Shown: one piece after another, positions 36,587-46,137 of the stretch
Numbering within the stretch: position 1 is the first letter of the stretch
Layout: each line of letters opens with the position of its first letter
Notes under the pieces: generated by a model
Database searches by the model: none
The model's input: the letters and a program-made list of their open reading frames with translations, nothing else
Told to the model about the DNA's origin: nothing
DNA from: CAIXSC01 sp046349855
GTDB taxonomy: Bacteria > Planctomycetota > Planctomycetia > Pirellulales > Pirellulaceae
Length of the DNA stretch: 64,000 nt
Reading direction: 5' to 3'
NCBI GenBank assembly: GCA_046349855.1
Contig: JAXMBM010000010.1
Location: forward strand, 1 to 64,000
Program-made: the position numbers and the translations under genes

Positions 36587-38389
36587 ATGCTCAAGGAAGT
36601 CCTGAAGAAATACTGGGGTTACGATGGCTTCCGACCCCTCCAGGAAGAGGCCATGCGGTCCGTGCTGGAACGCCGTGACTCGCTCGTCGTCCTCCCCACC
36701 GGCGGCGGCAAATCGCTCTGCTACCAGGTCCCGGCCCTCTGCCTCCCCGGCCTCGCCGTCGTCATCTCGCCCCTCATCTCTCTCATGAAGGACCAGGTCG
36801 ACGCCCTCCGCACCTGCGGCGTCCCCGCCGAGTTCATCAACAGCTCGCAGTCCGCCGACCAACGTCGCCGAGTCTCCCAATCCGTACGCTCCGGACAACT
36901 CAAACTGCTCTACATCGCCCCCGAACGCCTCGTACAACCCCACACGCTCGAATTCCTCGGCCAATCCTCCGTGTCGCTGTTTGCCATCGATGAAGCACAC
37001 TGCATCAGCGAATGGGGCCACGACTTCCGCCCCGAATACCGCGAACTGGCGGTCCTCAAACAACGCTTCCCAGGCGTCGGAGTCCATGCGTTCACCGCCA
37101 CCGCCACACCGCGCGTGCGCGACGACATCGCCACTCAGCTCGGACTGACCTCCCCCCAAAGACTCGTCGGCTCCTTCGACCGCCCGAACCTGTGCTACCG
37201 AGTCGAACGACGCGATAAGCTCATCGAACAGATCCGCGCCGTGCTCGATCAACATCGCGGCGATGCGGGAATCGTCTACTGCCTCACGCGGCGCGACGTC
37301 GACTCCCTGCACGCCACCCTCTCCGGACTCGGCTACCGCACGCTCCCCTACCACGCCGGTCTGGAGGATGAGGAACGACACCGCCATCAAGACGCCTTCC
37401 TGGAAGATCGCGTCGACACGATCATCGCCACCGTGGCGTTTGGCATGGGAATCGACAAATCCAACGTCCGCTACGTCGTGCACGCGGGCATGCCTAAGTC
37501 GCTGGAGAACTACCAGCAGGAGAGCGGCCGCGCCGGCCGCGACGGTCTCGAAGCCGACTGCGTTCTCATCTACTCCGCGGCCGATGTGGTCGCCTGGAAA
37601 CAGCGTTGGTCGCAAGACGACACTCCGCCCCCCGCCGGCGCCCTCGAATCGCTGTCCGCCATGTCGGCCTATTGCACCGGAGCCGTGTGCCGGCACCAGG
37701 CACTGGTCCGCTATTTCGGCCAGGATCTGGCCACTTCCTCCTGCGGAGCCTGCGACCTGTGCCTCGGCCAGGTCGATCTGGTACCCGAGGCACTCGTCAT
37801 CGGACAAAAGATCCTGTCGAGTGTCCTGCGGCAACAGCAACGCTTCGGCGGCGATTACACGGCCCTCGTCCTGCGCGGTTCCCGAGATCAACGCGTCCTG
37901 CAGAATGGCCACGACCAGCTGTCCACCTACGGACTGCTGGCCAACGAAAGCCAGCGCACGGTCCGCGACTGGATCGAACAACTGGTCGGACAAGGTTTCC
38001 TGGAAAAGGTGGGCGAGTACCAGGTGCTCGAAGTCACGCCCCTGGGACGCCAACTGCTCCGCGGGCAACACATCCCCCGACTCCTGCAGCCCGCCGAGCC
38101 GGAAACGGTGGAACGCCGCCGGAAGGCGCCAGCCACGAAATCGGTCGCGGCCGATTCCTGGGAAGGGGTCGACCGAGAACTGTTCGACGCCCTGCGGCAA
38201 CTCCGTCGCCAACTGGCCGACGAACTGGCGGTTCCCGCATATATCGTGTTCAGCGACGCGGCACTCCGCGATATGGCCCGCCGTCGCCCCACAACACTCA
38301 GCGAATTCCGCAAGGTCCGCGGAGTCGGCGACAAGAAGACCGAAGACTTCGGCGCCACCTTCGTGGCGCTCATCGCCGCCCGCGCCTGA
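36587..38389 (+). CDS. recQ: ATP-dependent DNA helicase RecQ
   Basis: 600 residues, near the usual RecQ length. Helicase motifs: Walker A LPTGGGKS (36-43), DEAH (135-138), the aromatic loop CISEWGHDFRPEYR, and motif VI QESGRAGRDG (311-320). The RQC zinc cluster has Cys368, 386, 389 and 392. A winged helix follows and the C-terminus is an HRDC domain (about 525-598). It unwinds forked DNA in recombination and repair. A 263-codon upstream extension in this frame overlaps argG and is a shadow. The start has only a weak Shine-Dalgarno. Confidence 0.96.
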   Translation: MLKEVLKKYWGYDGFRPLQEEAMRSVLERRDSLVVLPTGGGKSLCYQVPALCLPGLAVVISPLISLMKDQVDALRTCGVPAEFINSSQSADQRRRVSQSVRSGQLKLLYIAPERLVQPHTLEFLGQSSVSLFAIDEAHCISEWGHDFRPEYRELAVLKQRFPGVGVHAFTATATPRVRDDIATQLGLTSPQRLVGSFDRPNLCYRVERRDKLIEQIRAVLDQHRGDAGIVYCLTRRDVDSLHATLSGLGYRTLPYHAGLEDEERHRHQDAFLEDRVDTIIATVAFGMGIDKSNVRYVVHAGMPKSLENYQQESGRAGRDGLEADCVLIYSAADVVAWKQRWSQDDTPPPAGALESLSAMSAYCTGAVCRHQALVRYFGQDLATSSCGACDLCLGQVDLVPEALVIGQKILSSVLRQQQRFGGDYTALVLRGSRDQRVLQNGHDQLSTYGLLANESQRTVRDWIEQLVGQGFLEKVGEYQVLEVTPLGRQLLRGQHIPRLLQPAEPETVERRRKAPATKSVAADSWEGVDRELFDALRQLRRQLADELAVPAYIVFSDAALRDMARRRPTTLSEFRKVRGVGDKKTEDFGATFVALIAARA

Positions 38390-38413
38390 CCGGTCGGGCG
38401 CGCATACCCCGCC

Positions 38414-38806
38414 TTACCGGCGAAATGACGGCCGCCGCCGCCGGGACTTGGGATGAGGCGGTCGATGGGTAAGTTCCCTGTCGTCGAGCCGGCCACCCGG
38501 AATCTTGTCAATCAACTCGACCAGGCGCGCCTGAGGGCGAGGTGGCCTGCCGGACGCCTCCCCACCAGCCGACCCGCTCTTGCCCCCCCCGGCCTCGGCC
38601 GATTCAGCGCGTTTTCCTCGCCGCTTCGGCTTCGGTTCGGTCCCCGGCTCGAATTCAAACTTCACCGCCTGCCCCGGCTGAATCCGAGGCACGGGCTGGC
38701 ACGCGCCCAGCGCCGTGACATGAAAGAAGACATCCTGTCCCACGTCCGGCCGGATGAACCCGAACCCCTTGTCGGGAAAAAACTGCACTACCGTACCGTA
38801 CAACAT
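38414..38806 (-). CDS. Cold-shock-domain protein with a basic tail
   Basis: 130 residues. An N-terminal cold-shock fold (about 1-55) has RNA-binding motifs close to RNP1 (KGFGFIRPD) and RNP2 (VFFHVTAL). The remaining 75 residues are Lys/Arg/Gly-rich and disordered, ending in an SRRRRPSFRR-type basic tail. Nucleic-acid chaperone activity is likely; the basic tail should add non-specific affinity. It lies convergent with recQ and downstream of the zinc-ribbon gene. Confidence 0.88.
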   Translation of the reverse strand: MLYGTVVQFFPDKGFGFIRPDVGQDVFFHVTALGACQPVPRIQPGQAVKFEFEPGTEPKPKRRGKRAESAEAGGGKSGSAGGEASGRPPRPQARLVELIDKIPGGRLDDRELTHRPPHPKSRRRRPSFRR

Positions 38807-38842
38807 GACTGGTCTCGCTCGAGCCCCTCGTGCTCTGCCAAA

Positions 38843-38896
38843 GGCGCCTCAACCTACCGGCGCCTCAACCTACCGGCGCCTCAACCTACCGGCGCC
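38843..38896. repeat. Tandem repeat with a 16-base unit, three copies plus a partial
   Basis: GGCGCCTCAACCTACC occurs three times without change (38843-38890), followed by GGCGCC. It covers the last two or three codons and stop of the zinc-ribbon gene and runs into the gap before the cold-shock gene. Confidence 0.9.
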
Positions 38897-39611
38897 GCGG
38901 CTTTTCGCTGCCCGGCAGCAGATAGAGCAGGCAACCGCACGACTTGCAGAAGACCGGCTTCTGCATCATCAGTTCGTTCATCGTCTGCGGAGTGAGCAGG
39001 AACGAGCAGTGGCCACAGCACTCATTCTCCACGGCCGCCAGCGCATTCTCGCCCCGCGCCTTCGTCACCCGCAGATATTCTACCTTGAAATCCTCCGGCA
39101 GCTGCTTCTCCGACTCAGCCAATTCGCCTTTCACGCGAGCCAGCTCGGCGTCCAACTGCTGCTGGACATTAGCCACGCGCTGGCGAACTCGCGCAAGTTC
39201 CTCCTTGATGCGGGCCAAGTTGCTTTCGGCCGTTTTCACATCCGCCTGCCGTTGATCCAGCGACTCCAGCGCCTCGAGAATCTCGTCCGTCAGCACGCTG
39301 TTGGCCTGCTGGTCCGCCGCAATCTGTTCCTTGAGCAGCTGGTACTCGCGATTGCTTTCGGCGGCGTTCAGTTTCCCCTGGAGGTCCTTCAGGCGGGCTT
39401 CCCGCTGCTTGAGCTGCAGCTGCTTTTCGTCCGCCGCAATCCGCGTCTGGCGGTAAGTTTCCTTGGCAGCCACCAGGTCCTGCTCGGCCCGCGCCACCGC
39501 CGCTTCCGCCGCTTTGATCTGCTTGGGACCCGCCGCCAGACGGTCGGTGACGTCGGTCAGCTGGCGATGGATGCGGTGAAGTTCCTCGAGCGCACCGGGG
39601 GCGATCGTCAT
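38886..39611 (-). CDS. Coiled-coil zinc-ribbon protein (CT398/zf-RING_7 type)
   Basis: 241 residues. Almost all of 1-185 is a long antiparallel-type coiled coil (repeated LKQREARLKDL, LNAAESNREYQ). The C-terminal zinc ribbon uses CCGHC (Cys199, Cys202) and CKSC (Cys222, 225). This matches the DUF164/CT398-like family, of uncertain role, sometimes linked to the sigma-54/flagellar or RNA machinery. It is found next to rpoD here but is separated by the terminator-like hairpin. It ends within the 16-base repeat. Confidence 0.85.
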   Translation of the reverse strand: MTIAPGALEELHRIHRQLTDVTDRLAAGPKQIKAAEAAVARAEQDLVAAKETYRQTRIAADEKQLQLKQREARLKDLQGKLNAAESNREYQLLKEQIAADQQANSVLTDEILEALESLDQRQADVKTAESNLARIKEELARVRQRVANVQQQLDAELARVKGELAESEKQLPEDFKVEYLRVTKARGENALAAVENECCGHCSFLLTPQTMNELMMQKPVFCKSCGCLLYLLPGSEKPRRR

Positions 39612-39658
39612 CGGAGATTACCTGTCGCAAGGGAGCGGAAGCAGACCCACAACAACAG

Positions 39659-39694
39659 AGCGGGCCGTTGGAAGCTACCCTCCAACGGCCCGCT
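39659..39694 (-). terminator. Strong hairpin downstream of rpoD
   Basis: AGCGGGCCGTTGGA pairs perfectly with TCCAACGGCCCGCT (14 base pairs, 8-base loop). It lies 29 bases past the rpoD stop. On the minus strand it is followed by the T-rich CTGTTGTTGT, so an intrinsic terminator for dnaG-rpoD is likely. Confidence 0.8.
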
Positions 39695-39722
39695 TGAATA
39701 GGGGCGACAGCTGGCGACCGGC

Positions 39723-41390
39723 TCAGGCGGCACCACGGATGAAGCCGGACAACTGCCGGCTCCGCACCGGATGCTGCAGCTTCTTGACCGCCTTGGCTTC
39801 GATCTGCCGGACCCGCTCGCGAGTGACCTTGAAGATCCGTCCCACCTCTTCCAGGGTATAGGTGTAACCATCCCCCAGACCGTACCGCAGCCGGATAATC
39901 TCCCGTTCGCGGTAGGTGAGTGTCTTGAGCAGCGCGTCGATTTTCTCGCGGAGAATGCCGTTGTTGGCATTCCGCAGCGGATTGTCACTGACCGTGTCCT
40001 CGATAAACTCGCCGAAACTGCAGTCCTCGCCGTCGCCGACCGGCCGGTCGAGACTCACCGGATTGCGACCGATATCCAGGACCCGCCGGACCTCGTCCAG
40101 ACTCAGCTCGGCCCGGTCCGCAATCTCTTCCATCGACGGTTCGCGGCGGAGCTCCTGCAGCAGGCGCTTCTGAATATTGCGCAGCTTCGACAACACGTCA
40201 ATCATGTGGACCGGAATGCGGATCGTCCGAGCCTGGTCGGCAATGGCCCGAGTGATCGCCTGCCGGATCCACCAGGTGGCATAGGTCGAAAACTTGAAGC
40301 CGCGACGATACTCGTACTTGTCCACCGCCCGCATCAAACCGGTGTTTCCTTCCTGGATCAGGTCCAGGAAACTCAACCCCCGATTCCGATACTTCTTGGC
40401 AATCGAGACCACCAGCCGCAGGTTGGAACTCGACAGCTGCCGCTTCACCGTCTCGTACTCGGCATACTGCCGCCGCAACAGCTCACACCGAGCCCGCAGG
40501 CTCCGCGGACTTTCCAGCGTGAGCAGCATGAGATCGCGGAGCTCGTGGCGGAGCATCGAACGTTCTTCGGCTAACGACTCGTCGTGCCGGATCGCCCACA
40601 GCCGCTCGCGGATCTCGTCCATCCGCCGCGAGAATTCCTCCAGCTGCCGCATCAACGGATGCACGCGCCGCGTCCGCAGGCTGAGCTCTTCCACCAGCTG
40701 CAGGCACTTGCGGCGCCGCCGCAGGAAGTTACGCCGCGACACAAACCGCTCGTCCTCGTCCGTCGACCGCCGAATCAACCGGCCAAAGTCCTCGTGGTTC
40801 TGCCGGATCAGGTGCTCGAGCGTCCGCAGATTGTGCGGCATCCGCGCCAGGATCTGTTCCTTGGTCAGGCGTTCGGTGAGCGACACCTTGATGGTCCGGT
40901 CGAACGGCAAGTCCCCTTTGAAGACCTTGGTCAGTGTCTCGACGGTGGCGCGGAGCGCAAAGTCACACGACAGCAGCGTGCGGCGGAACCGCTTGCGCGT
41001 CACTTCGATCTTTTTCGCCAGCGAGATTTCCTCTTCCCGCGACAGCAACGGAATGTGCGCCATCTGGCTCAAGTACATCCGGATCGGATCGTCGCTCGGC
41101 TTGGGCAATTCACGCGGATCGATGGCGGCCGGGGCGGCGGGCGGAGTCGGGGGAGGCGCCGAGGGCTGCGTACGGCCCGCCGATCGTTCCACTCCGGGAA
41201 ACTTGAGGATCGCCGGCGCCTCGTCCACCAGCTCAATCCCTTGCTCGTCGAGCGCCAGGAGCAGATTGTCGAGCTTTTCCGGGGTCACATCCTGGTCGGG
41301 CAGGTACGCATTCACCTCGTCGTACGTCAGATAGCCCTGCTTGCGGCCCCGCTGGATCAGTTGCTGAAGGTCTTTTTCGAAATGTTCCAT
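39723..41390 (-). CDS. rpoD: Primary RNA polymerase sigma factor (sigma-70/RpoD)
   Basis: 555 residues. Region 1.1 lies at about 1-75, 1.2 at about 90-130 (DDPIRMYLSQM), and a charged non-conserved segment at about 130-320. Region 2 (about 325-395) contains RNRGLSFLDLIQEGN and YATWWIRQAI. Region 3 follows. Region 4 (about 480-550) has YREREIIRLRYGL and the HTH TLEEVGRIFKVTRERVRQIE. It directs housekeeping transcription. The ATG follows AAGGAGGAG. It lies 115 bases after dnaG, the conserved macromolecular-synthesis arrangement without rpsU. Confidence 0.96.
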   Translation of the reverse strand: MEHFEKDLQQLIQRGRKQGYLTYDEVNAYLPDQDVTPEKLDNLLLALDEQGIELVDEAPAILKFPGVERSAGRTQPSAPPPTPPAAPAAIDPRELPKPSDDPIRMYLSQMAHIPLLSREEEISLAKKIEVTRKRFRRTLLSCDFALRATVETLTKVFKGDLPFDRTIKVSLTERLTKEQILARMPHNLRTLEHLIRQNHEDFGRLIRRSTDEDERFVSRRNFLRRRRKCLQLVEELSLRTRRVHPLMRQLEEFSRRMDEIRERLWAIRHDESLAEERSMLRHELRDLMLLTLESPRSLRARCELLRRQYAEYETVKRQLSSSNLRLVVSIAKKYRNRGLSFLDLIQEGNTGLMRAVDKYEYRRGFKFSTYATWWIRQAITRAIADQARTIRIPVHMIDVLSKLRNIQKRLLQELRREPSMEEIADRAELSLDEVRRVLDIGRNPVSLDRPVGDGEDCSFGEFIEDTVSDNPLRNANNGILREKIDALLKTLTYREREIIRLRYGLGDGYTYTLEEVGRIFKVTRERVRQIEAKAVKKLQHPVRSRQLSGFIRGAA

Positions 41391-41505
41391 GGTCAACTCC
41401 TCCTTGAGTTCTCTGCCAGGCTCACCGCGCGGGTACCGACCGGAGCCATGCGGGAACACGTCCGGTCGGCGGGTCTTCCCACCGGCGAGGCATCAGTGAG
41501 GCCGA

Positions 41506-43374
41506 CTACCCTTCCGTGGGCGCCGATAAACCTCGACGGTCCTTCTCCATCACAAACAGTTTCTGCAGTGTCTCCATCTCCTTGTGAAAACCCAGCTTCC
41601 CCTGCTCCAGCGCCGCTTGAGCTTCACGCCGCTGGCGCTCCAGGCGGCGAGCTCCCAGCCGAGTGCAGAGCTGGTCGAGTCGCGAATCGGCCGGCATCGT
41701 CGTCACCTCCGCCTTGGCCCGAGCCGCCTCGTCGATCTCCACCAGCAAACACTTCAGCCGCGCGTCATCCAGCTCCGTCAAGACATGATTGAAATCGAGC
41801 GGTTCGCCCTGCTCGCAAAGAAACTTGAGCGAATTGAACAGCAGCCGCACCGGCGCCGCCGTCAGATCCTCGGTCCCCACCCGCGCGAACATGCTCGCCG
41901 CCAGCTCCGGACTCGACACCACGATCTCCAGCAACTCGACCTCGTCCGCCGGCAAACTCCGCAGCGGAATCGGCGGCAGCACGGCTTCCGGCACCGCCAC
42001 CGGTCCCTCCGCCGCTGGTCGCGGCCGCTGCTGCGTCCGCAACTCCTGCACGCGCGCCCGCAGCAACGCTTCGTCCACACTGAATTCCCGCGCCAGTCGC
42101 ACGAGGATCTGCTGTTCGCGGAATACCCGGTCCGCCGACGGTACCCCGGTCGCCCGCGGCGCCCGGGCAATGGTCGTGACGATTTCGTCGAGCGCTCGGT
42201 TCGCCCGATGCGTGTCGACCGCCCGGTTCAGGCCCTGAGTCGACACGCGGATGCGATGCTCCAGCGCGTCGACCGCCGTCCCCAGCAGCGCCTGGAACTC
42301 GTCCGCTCCGCGCTGCAGAAAAAAGTCGGCCGGATCCATGCCGTCGGGCAACGTCAGGATCCGCAAATCCATCTGCTCGGCCACGAATAACTCGAGCACC
42401 TCGTTGGTGCGCCGCTGGCCGGCGACGTCGCCATCCAGCACCAGATAAACCGTATCGGCGAACCGCTGCAGCTGCTTCAGATGCCGGGAATTGATGGCTG
42501 TGCCGAGCACCGCGACCACATTCTCCACACCGCACTGGTGCGCCAACACAACATCCGTATAACCTTCCACCACCACCAGCGCACGGCGCTTCACGACCGC
42601 ATCCCGCGCCAGGTCGAGCGCATACAGCTGGTCGCTCTTGGTAAACAAACGCGACTCGGGTGAATTCACGTACTTGGCCAGCTGCTCTCCGGACATCCCC
42701 GGCAGCACTCGCCCCCCGAAGGCAATCGCCCGCCCTTGCAGATCGTGGATCGGAAATATGAGCCGCCCGCGGAATCGATCGTACGGCTTGCCCGTGGTCT
42801 GACTCCTGCCCACCAGGCCGCAGGCTTCCAGCACCTCCGGCTGGAACGAGGTGGCGCGGGATCGGTCGAAGAGCCACTGCCAGTTGTCCGGGGAATAGCC
42901 GAGTCGAAATCGCTCGATGCTCGCCGCCGATATCCCGCGCTCAACCAGATACTGCCGAGCCGCCTCACCTTCCGCCGACTTCGCCAGACACTCCGCGAAC
43001 AGACGTTCCGCCCAAGCCATCGCCTGATACAGCGTCGCCTTGTCGTCGGGACTCCCAGGCGCCGCCGTTGGGGCGGACTTGGCGAGCTGGATCCCGGCGC
43101 GATCCGCCAGGATGCGGAGCGCCTCCGGGAACTCGACCCGCTCCTTCCGCATCACAAATTCGAACACATCGCCGCCGATGTTGCAGACCCAGCAGCGCCA
43201 CGACTGGCGCACCGGATTCACGTTCAAACTCGGCCGCCGGTCGTCATGCCAGGGGCAGCGCGCCACGAAGTTCCGTCCGAGCCGTCGCAGTTCCAGGTAG
43301 CTGCCGACCAGGTCGACGATATCCGTCGCCTGCCGAACCTGCTCCTTCACTTCCTGCGAGAACCCGTGGAACAC
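41506..43374 (-). CDS. dnaG: DNA primase
   Basis: 622 residues. The CHC2-type zinc-binding domain has Cys40, His43, Cys61 and Cys64. The RNA polymerase core follows, with a TOPRIM fold (about 264-345) showing Glu270 (VVEGYTDV) and DGD (314-316). The C-terminal helical part (about 430-610) is the DnaB-interaction region. It makes primers for the replication fork. It is preceded by the promoter at 43539-43567 and followed by rpoD, so both are probably expressed together. Confidence 0.97.
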   Translation of the reverse strand: MFHGFSQEVKEQVRQATDIVDLVGSYLELRRLGRNFVARCPWHDDRRPSLNVNPVRQSWRCWVCNIGGDVFEFVMRKERVEFPEALRILADRAGIQLAKSAPTAAPGSPDDKATLYQAMAWAERLFAECLAKSAEGEAARQYLVERGISAASIERFRLGYSPDNWQWLFDRSRATSFQPEVLEACGLVGRSQTTGKPYDRFRGRLIFPIHDLQGRAIAFGGRVLPGMSGEQLAKYVNSPESRLFTKSDQLYALDLARDAVVKRRALVVVEGYTDVVLAHQCGVENVVAVLGTAINSRHLKQLQRFADTVYLVLDGDVAGQRRTNEVLELFVAEQMDLRILTLPDGMDPADFFLQRGADEFQALLGTAVDALEHRIRVSTQGLNRAVDTHRANRALDEIVTTIARAPRATGVPSADRVFREQQILVRLAREFSVDEALLRARVQELRTQQRPRPAAEGPVAVPEAVLPPIPLRSLPADEVELLEIVVSSPELAASMFARVGTEDLTAAPVRLLFNSLKFLCEQGEPLDFNHVLTELDDARLKCLLVEIDEAARAKAEVTTMPADSRLDQLCTRLGARRLERQRREAQAALEQGKLGFHKEMETLQKLFVMEKDRRGLSAPTEG

Positions 43375-43538
43375 TGGTCGCCGTCTCCCTCAGACCAACA
43401 CGCCGCGACCACGGAACCATTCAGGCGCCATCAGAGTGGCCATCCTGCCGCGACCGGAGCGTCACTTCCTTGTTTCGCTTCCCAGCCACCGGTTGAACAT
43501 TCAACCAGCGAGACCTGCTATCCCTAGCTCGGCGGCTA

Positions 43539-43567
43539 ATTATAGTGTTCCCCGGATGGCGGGTCAA
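43539..43567 (-). promoter_or_regulatory. Sigma-70 consensus promoter upstream of dnaG-rpoD
   Basis: On the minus strand TTGACC (43562-43567) and a perfect TATAAT (43539-43544) are spaced by 17 bases. Transcription would start about 158 bases before the dnaG ATG, giving a moderately long leader with no obvious hairpin. Confidence 0.75.
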
Positions 43568-43652
43568 CATCGCTAAGTATTTGCTGTGAAAGCCGTTAGC
43601 GGGTGTTTTGGAAATTCTTTCCGAACCCACCCTGTCAAGCTTGACCCCGTTT

Positions 43653-45920
43653 TCAACGATCCCCCTTGCCATCCTTGCGGTCCCGGTTCGGCTTCGGATT
43701 GTCCCGCTCCCCCCGCGGTGCCGACCCGCCATTGCGGGGTTGCAACGTAGGCGGATTTCCCGTGCCCGCTCCTCCCCGCGGTTCGCTCGCGCCACGCCCG
43801 CCCCGCGGCTCACTCCGGCCACGATCCAGGTTGCCGCGATCCAGGTTGCCGCGCTCGGTCGAGCCACCGCCCGCCCCGCGGTCGCGCGTCGCCGGTCGGC
43901 TCGGCGGACCATCGCCACCCCCCGACGCCGGATTCCGCTGGCGATCCTGCAGCTGCTTCTGCAACTCCTCCACACGCCGCTGATTGGCCTTGCGGATTTC
44001 CTCCAACGCCGCGTTGCCGGCATCGCGCGCCCGCGGCGAACCACCCCCAGCGTCCGGGATGCGCGGCGGCTGATTACGCTGCGGGAGCTCCACCGGGGTG
44101 TCGAGTTTCTTCGGAGTCCCCTTCGTCCCGCTGCGGGGAATCGTCGGGGGATCGTTGGCCGCCGCTTCGGTTCCCCGCTGCGGACCGCGCGGCGGGAACG
44201 GCTGAGTCTCCCGGCGTGACTTGGGGTCGGGCCGAGGCGTTTCCGGCTTGGGAGGTGGCGCCAGATCGGCAGCCAGATTTCGCGGAGGGCGATTCAGGCG
44301 GATCGGCGGATCACTGTCCCCGGTCGGCCGCTGGCGATCCGCGCCCCGAACACCACCGGCTGACTGACCACCCGCTGGCTGACCACCGGCGGCCTTACCG
44401 CCCGCTGGCTGGCCGCCGACGATCGGAGGACCGTCCAAGTCGCGCGGACCCCGATCACCGGGACCCCGATCGCCCGGACCTCGGTCACCCGGAACGCGGC
44501 CATGCTGCCCTTCGGCGAACAGCCGGACGCGCTGCGCCGTTCCGCTGACCGCCGGATTAGTGCCAGCCGCTCCCGCAATGCCCGGAACGACAACTCGTCC
44601 TTTAGGTGGATCCGTGAGACGCACAGGTCGGTCGCTCGCGTCCGCGCCCGGCGGACCATCGGTCCGTTCGCGCGTTGTCTTGCCCGAGTCACGCGCCAGC
44701 TGCACCTCCGTCTCGCGCCGGCGCCGCTCGATCTCTTGCCACCGCCGCAGGTCCGATTGCAATTGCCCGCGCCGTTCCTGGCTCACCTTCTCTACTCGGA
44801 AGCCGGCGTCCGGCCGGGCCGAGAGGTGGGTCAGGGAGGTGGTCAAGGCGAGTTGCTGGGCGGTGGGACCCGGATTCCGCGCCAACAGGTCCTGCACCGC
44901 CCGCACGGTGTGAGGTGGCCGAGCATCTTCGTGATCGCGGCGATGGCGGTAGTCGGCCCGCACGTGTTCGTGCCAGTCTGGATCGGTCTTGACGTGCTCC
45001 CAGCGACGATACGCATAGACCGGGTCATAGCCGTAACGGCTCATGTGAAAAGCGTACGTCGGGTACACGCCGCGCTGAAAATACCCCGCGGCATAGTAGT
45101 CGCCGAAGTAGTAGATGCTGTGCGTCGGCCGGCAGAACAGGTGGGTCGAGAACACATTCACGTCGAGAACCACGCGCGGCGAATAGCGATAATGCTGACG
45201 CACCGGGTAACCACGGGGGAACCAGATCGGAGCATACAGCACCCCGCGGCGCGGCAGCGCATAGTCCCAATAGCCATCGACGAACACGAAGCCGTAGGGC
45301 GTCCAGACATACCGCGCCGGCACCCAGATCCAACCAGGTCGGCAGACCACCCAGTGTCCAGGCCGCCAGGCATAGCGGCTGTCGATCCAGATCCACGATC
45401 CGGGAACCCACACATGGTCCGCCGACGGCGGATCGATCCCCGGTCCCCGCTCCTGACTCGCCGGTGGTGGCGGCAGGTACTCGACCTCCTCCTCCGCCTC
45501 CGCTCGCCAGAATCCAGAAACCCACTGATAGCCCCCTTCCACCTGCGTCCAGTACCCGGGAACCCAATCGAGTCCCGGCGGTACGGCACGCCACAGCCCG
45601 CTCACCCACACAAAGTGGTTGTCGTCATCATCCCAGCTCCAGTACCCGGGTATCCACTCGACGTTTTCGCCCGCGGGTTGTTCTTCCGGCGGCAATTCCT
45701 CGATCGGTTCCGGCGGCGCTTGAGGGACCACGTCTCCGGCCGTGGGGTTGAAGACCACCGGTTGAGCGTACGCTTCGTGCACGGCTCCCCGAGTCAACTC
45801 TTCGGGCATCAGCTCGGCTTCGTCCGCGGCCGGGTCCCCCGCAGCCGGATTGAGCGCTACCTGAGCACTCAGCGTCGCCGGTACCACGAACAACAGCAGG
45901 CATCCTGCCAGCTGCCGCAT
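43653..45920 (-). CDS. Secreted YXWGXW-repeat protein with a low-complexity tail
   Basis: 755 residues. A signal peptide (MRQLAGCLLLFVV..., cleavage near ATLSAQ) precedes tryptophan-rich repeats of the form W-[IV]-P-G-x-W (about 65-215, at least eight copies), then a Tyr/His-rich segment (HYRYSPRVVLD, YRHRRDHED), a helix with Arg/Glu repeats (about 340-400), and a long Gly/Arg/Pro tail with GDRGPGDRGP, AGGQPAGG and LDRGNLDRG runs. YXWGXW repeats are linked to cell-surface or matrix proteins. An ATG 18 codons upstream also has a good AAGGGGG. Confidence 0.8.
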   Translation of the reverse strand: MRQLAGCLLLFVVPATLSAQVALNPAAGDPAADEAELMPEELTRGAVHEAYAQPVVFNPTAGDVVPQAPPEPIEELPPEEQPAGENVEWIPGYWSWDDDDNHFVWVSGLWRAVPPGLDWVPGYWTQVEGGYQWVSGFWRAEAEEEVEYLPPPPASQERGPGIDPPSADHVWVPGSWIWIDSRYAWRPGHWVVCRPGWIWVPARYVWTPYGFVFVDGYWDYALPRRGVLYAPIWFPRGYPVRQHYRYSPRVVLDVNVFSTHLFCRPTHSIYYFGDYYAAGYFQRGVYPTYAFHMSRYGYDPVYAYRRWEHVKTDPDWHEHVRADYRHRRDHEDARPPHTVRAVQDLLARNPGPTAQQLALTTSLTHLSARPDAGFRVEKVSQERRGQLQSDLRRWQEIERRRRETEVQLARDSGKTTRERTDGPPGADASDRPVRLTDPPKGRVVVPGIAGAAGTNPAVSGTAQRVRLFAEGQHGRVPGDRGPGDRGPGDRGPRDLDGPPIVGGQPAGGKAAGGQPAGGQSAGGVRGADRQRPTGDSDPPIRLNRPPRNLAADLAPPPKPETPRPDPKSRRETQPFPPRGPQRGTEAAANDPPTIPRSGTKGTPKKLDTPVELPQRNQPPRIPDAGGGSPRARDAGNAALEEIRKANQRRVEELQKQLQDRQRNPASGGGDGPPSRPATRDRGAGGGSTERGNLDRGNLDRGRSEPRGGRGASEPRGGAGTGNPPTLQPRNGGSAPRGERDNPKPNRDRKDGKGDR

Positions 45921-46137
45921 GTAAACTCCACGAAGGAGCCTGTCGGTCCCAGTCCAGTGATGGCCACGATTCATGTTCACGCCCCCTTGTGCTGGCTGTT
46001 TCCACGGCCGATGCACTCGACCATTCTACCGGTGCGGCTGGTTCACGCCCAGGAAAAAACCCCCACCGATGGCGCCGCCGCCGCCATGAGATGCGACGCG
46101 GAGCATCCGCCGCACACGCCGCCAGGAGCCCCAAAGT

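Noticed and set aside
43634..43645. Palindrome GTCAAGCTTGAC
   Set aside because: It is short, has no hairpin loop and lies just past a stop codon away from both starts; chance is likely.
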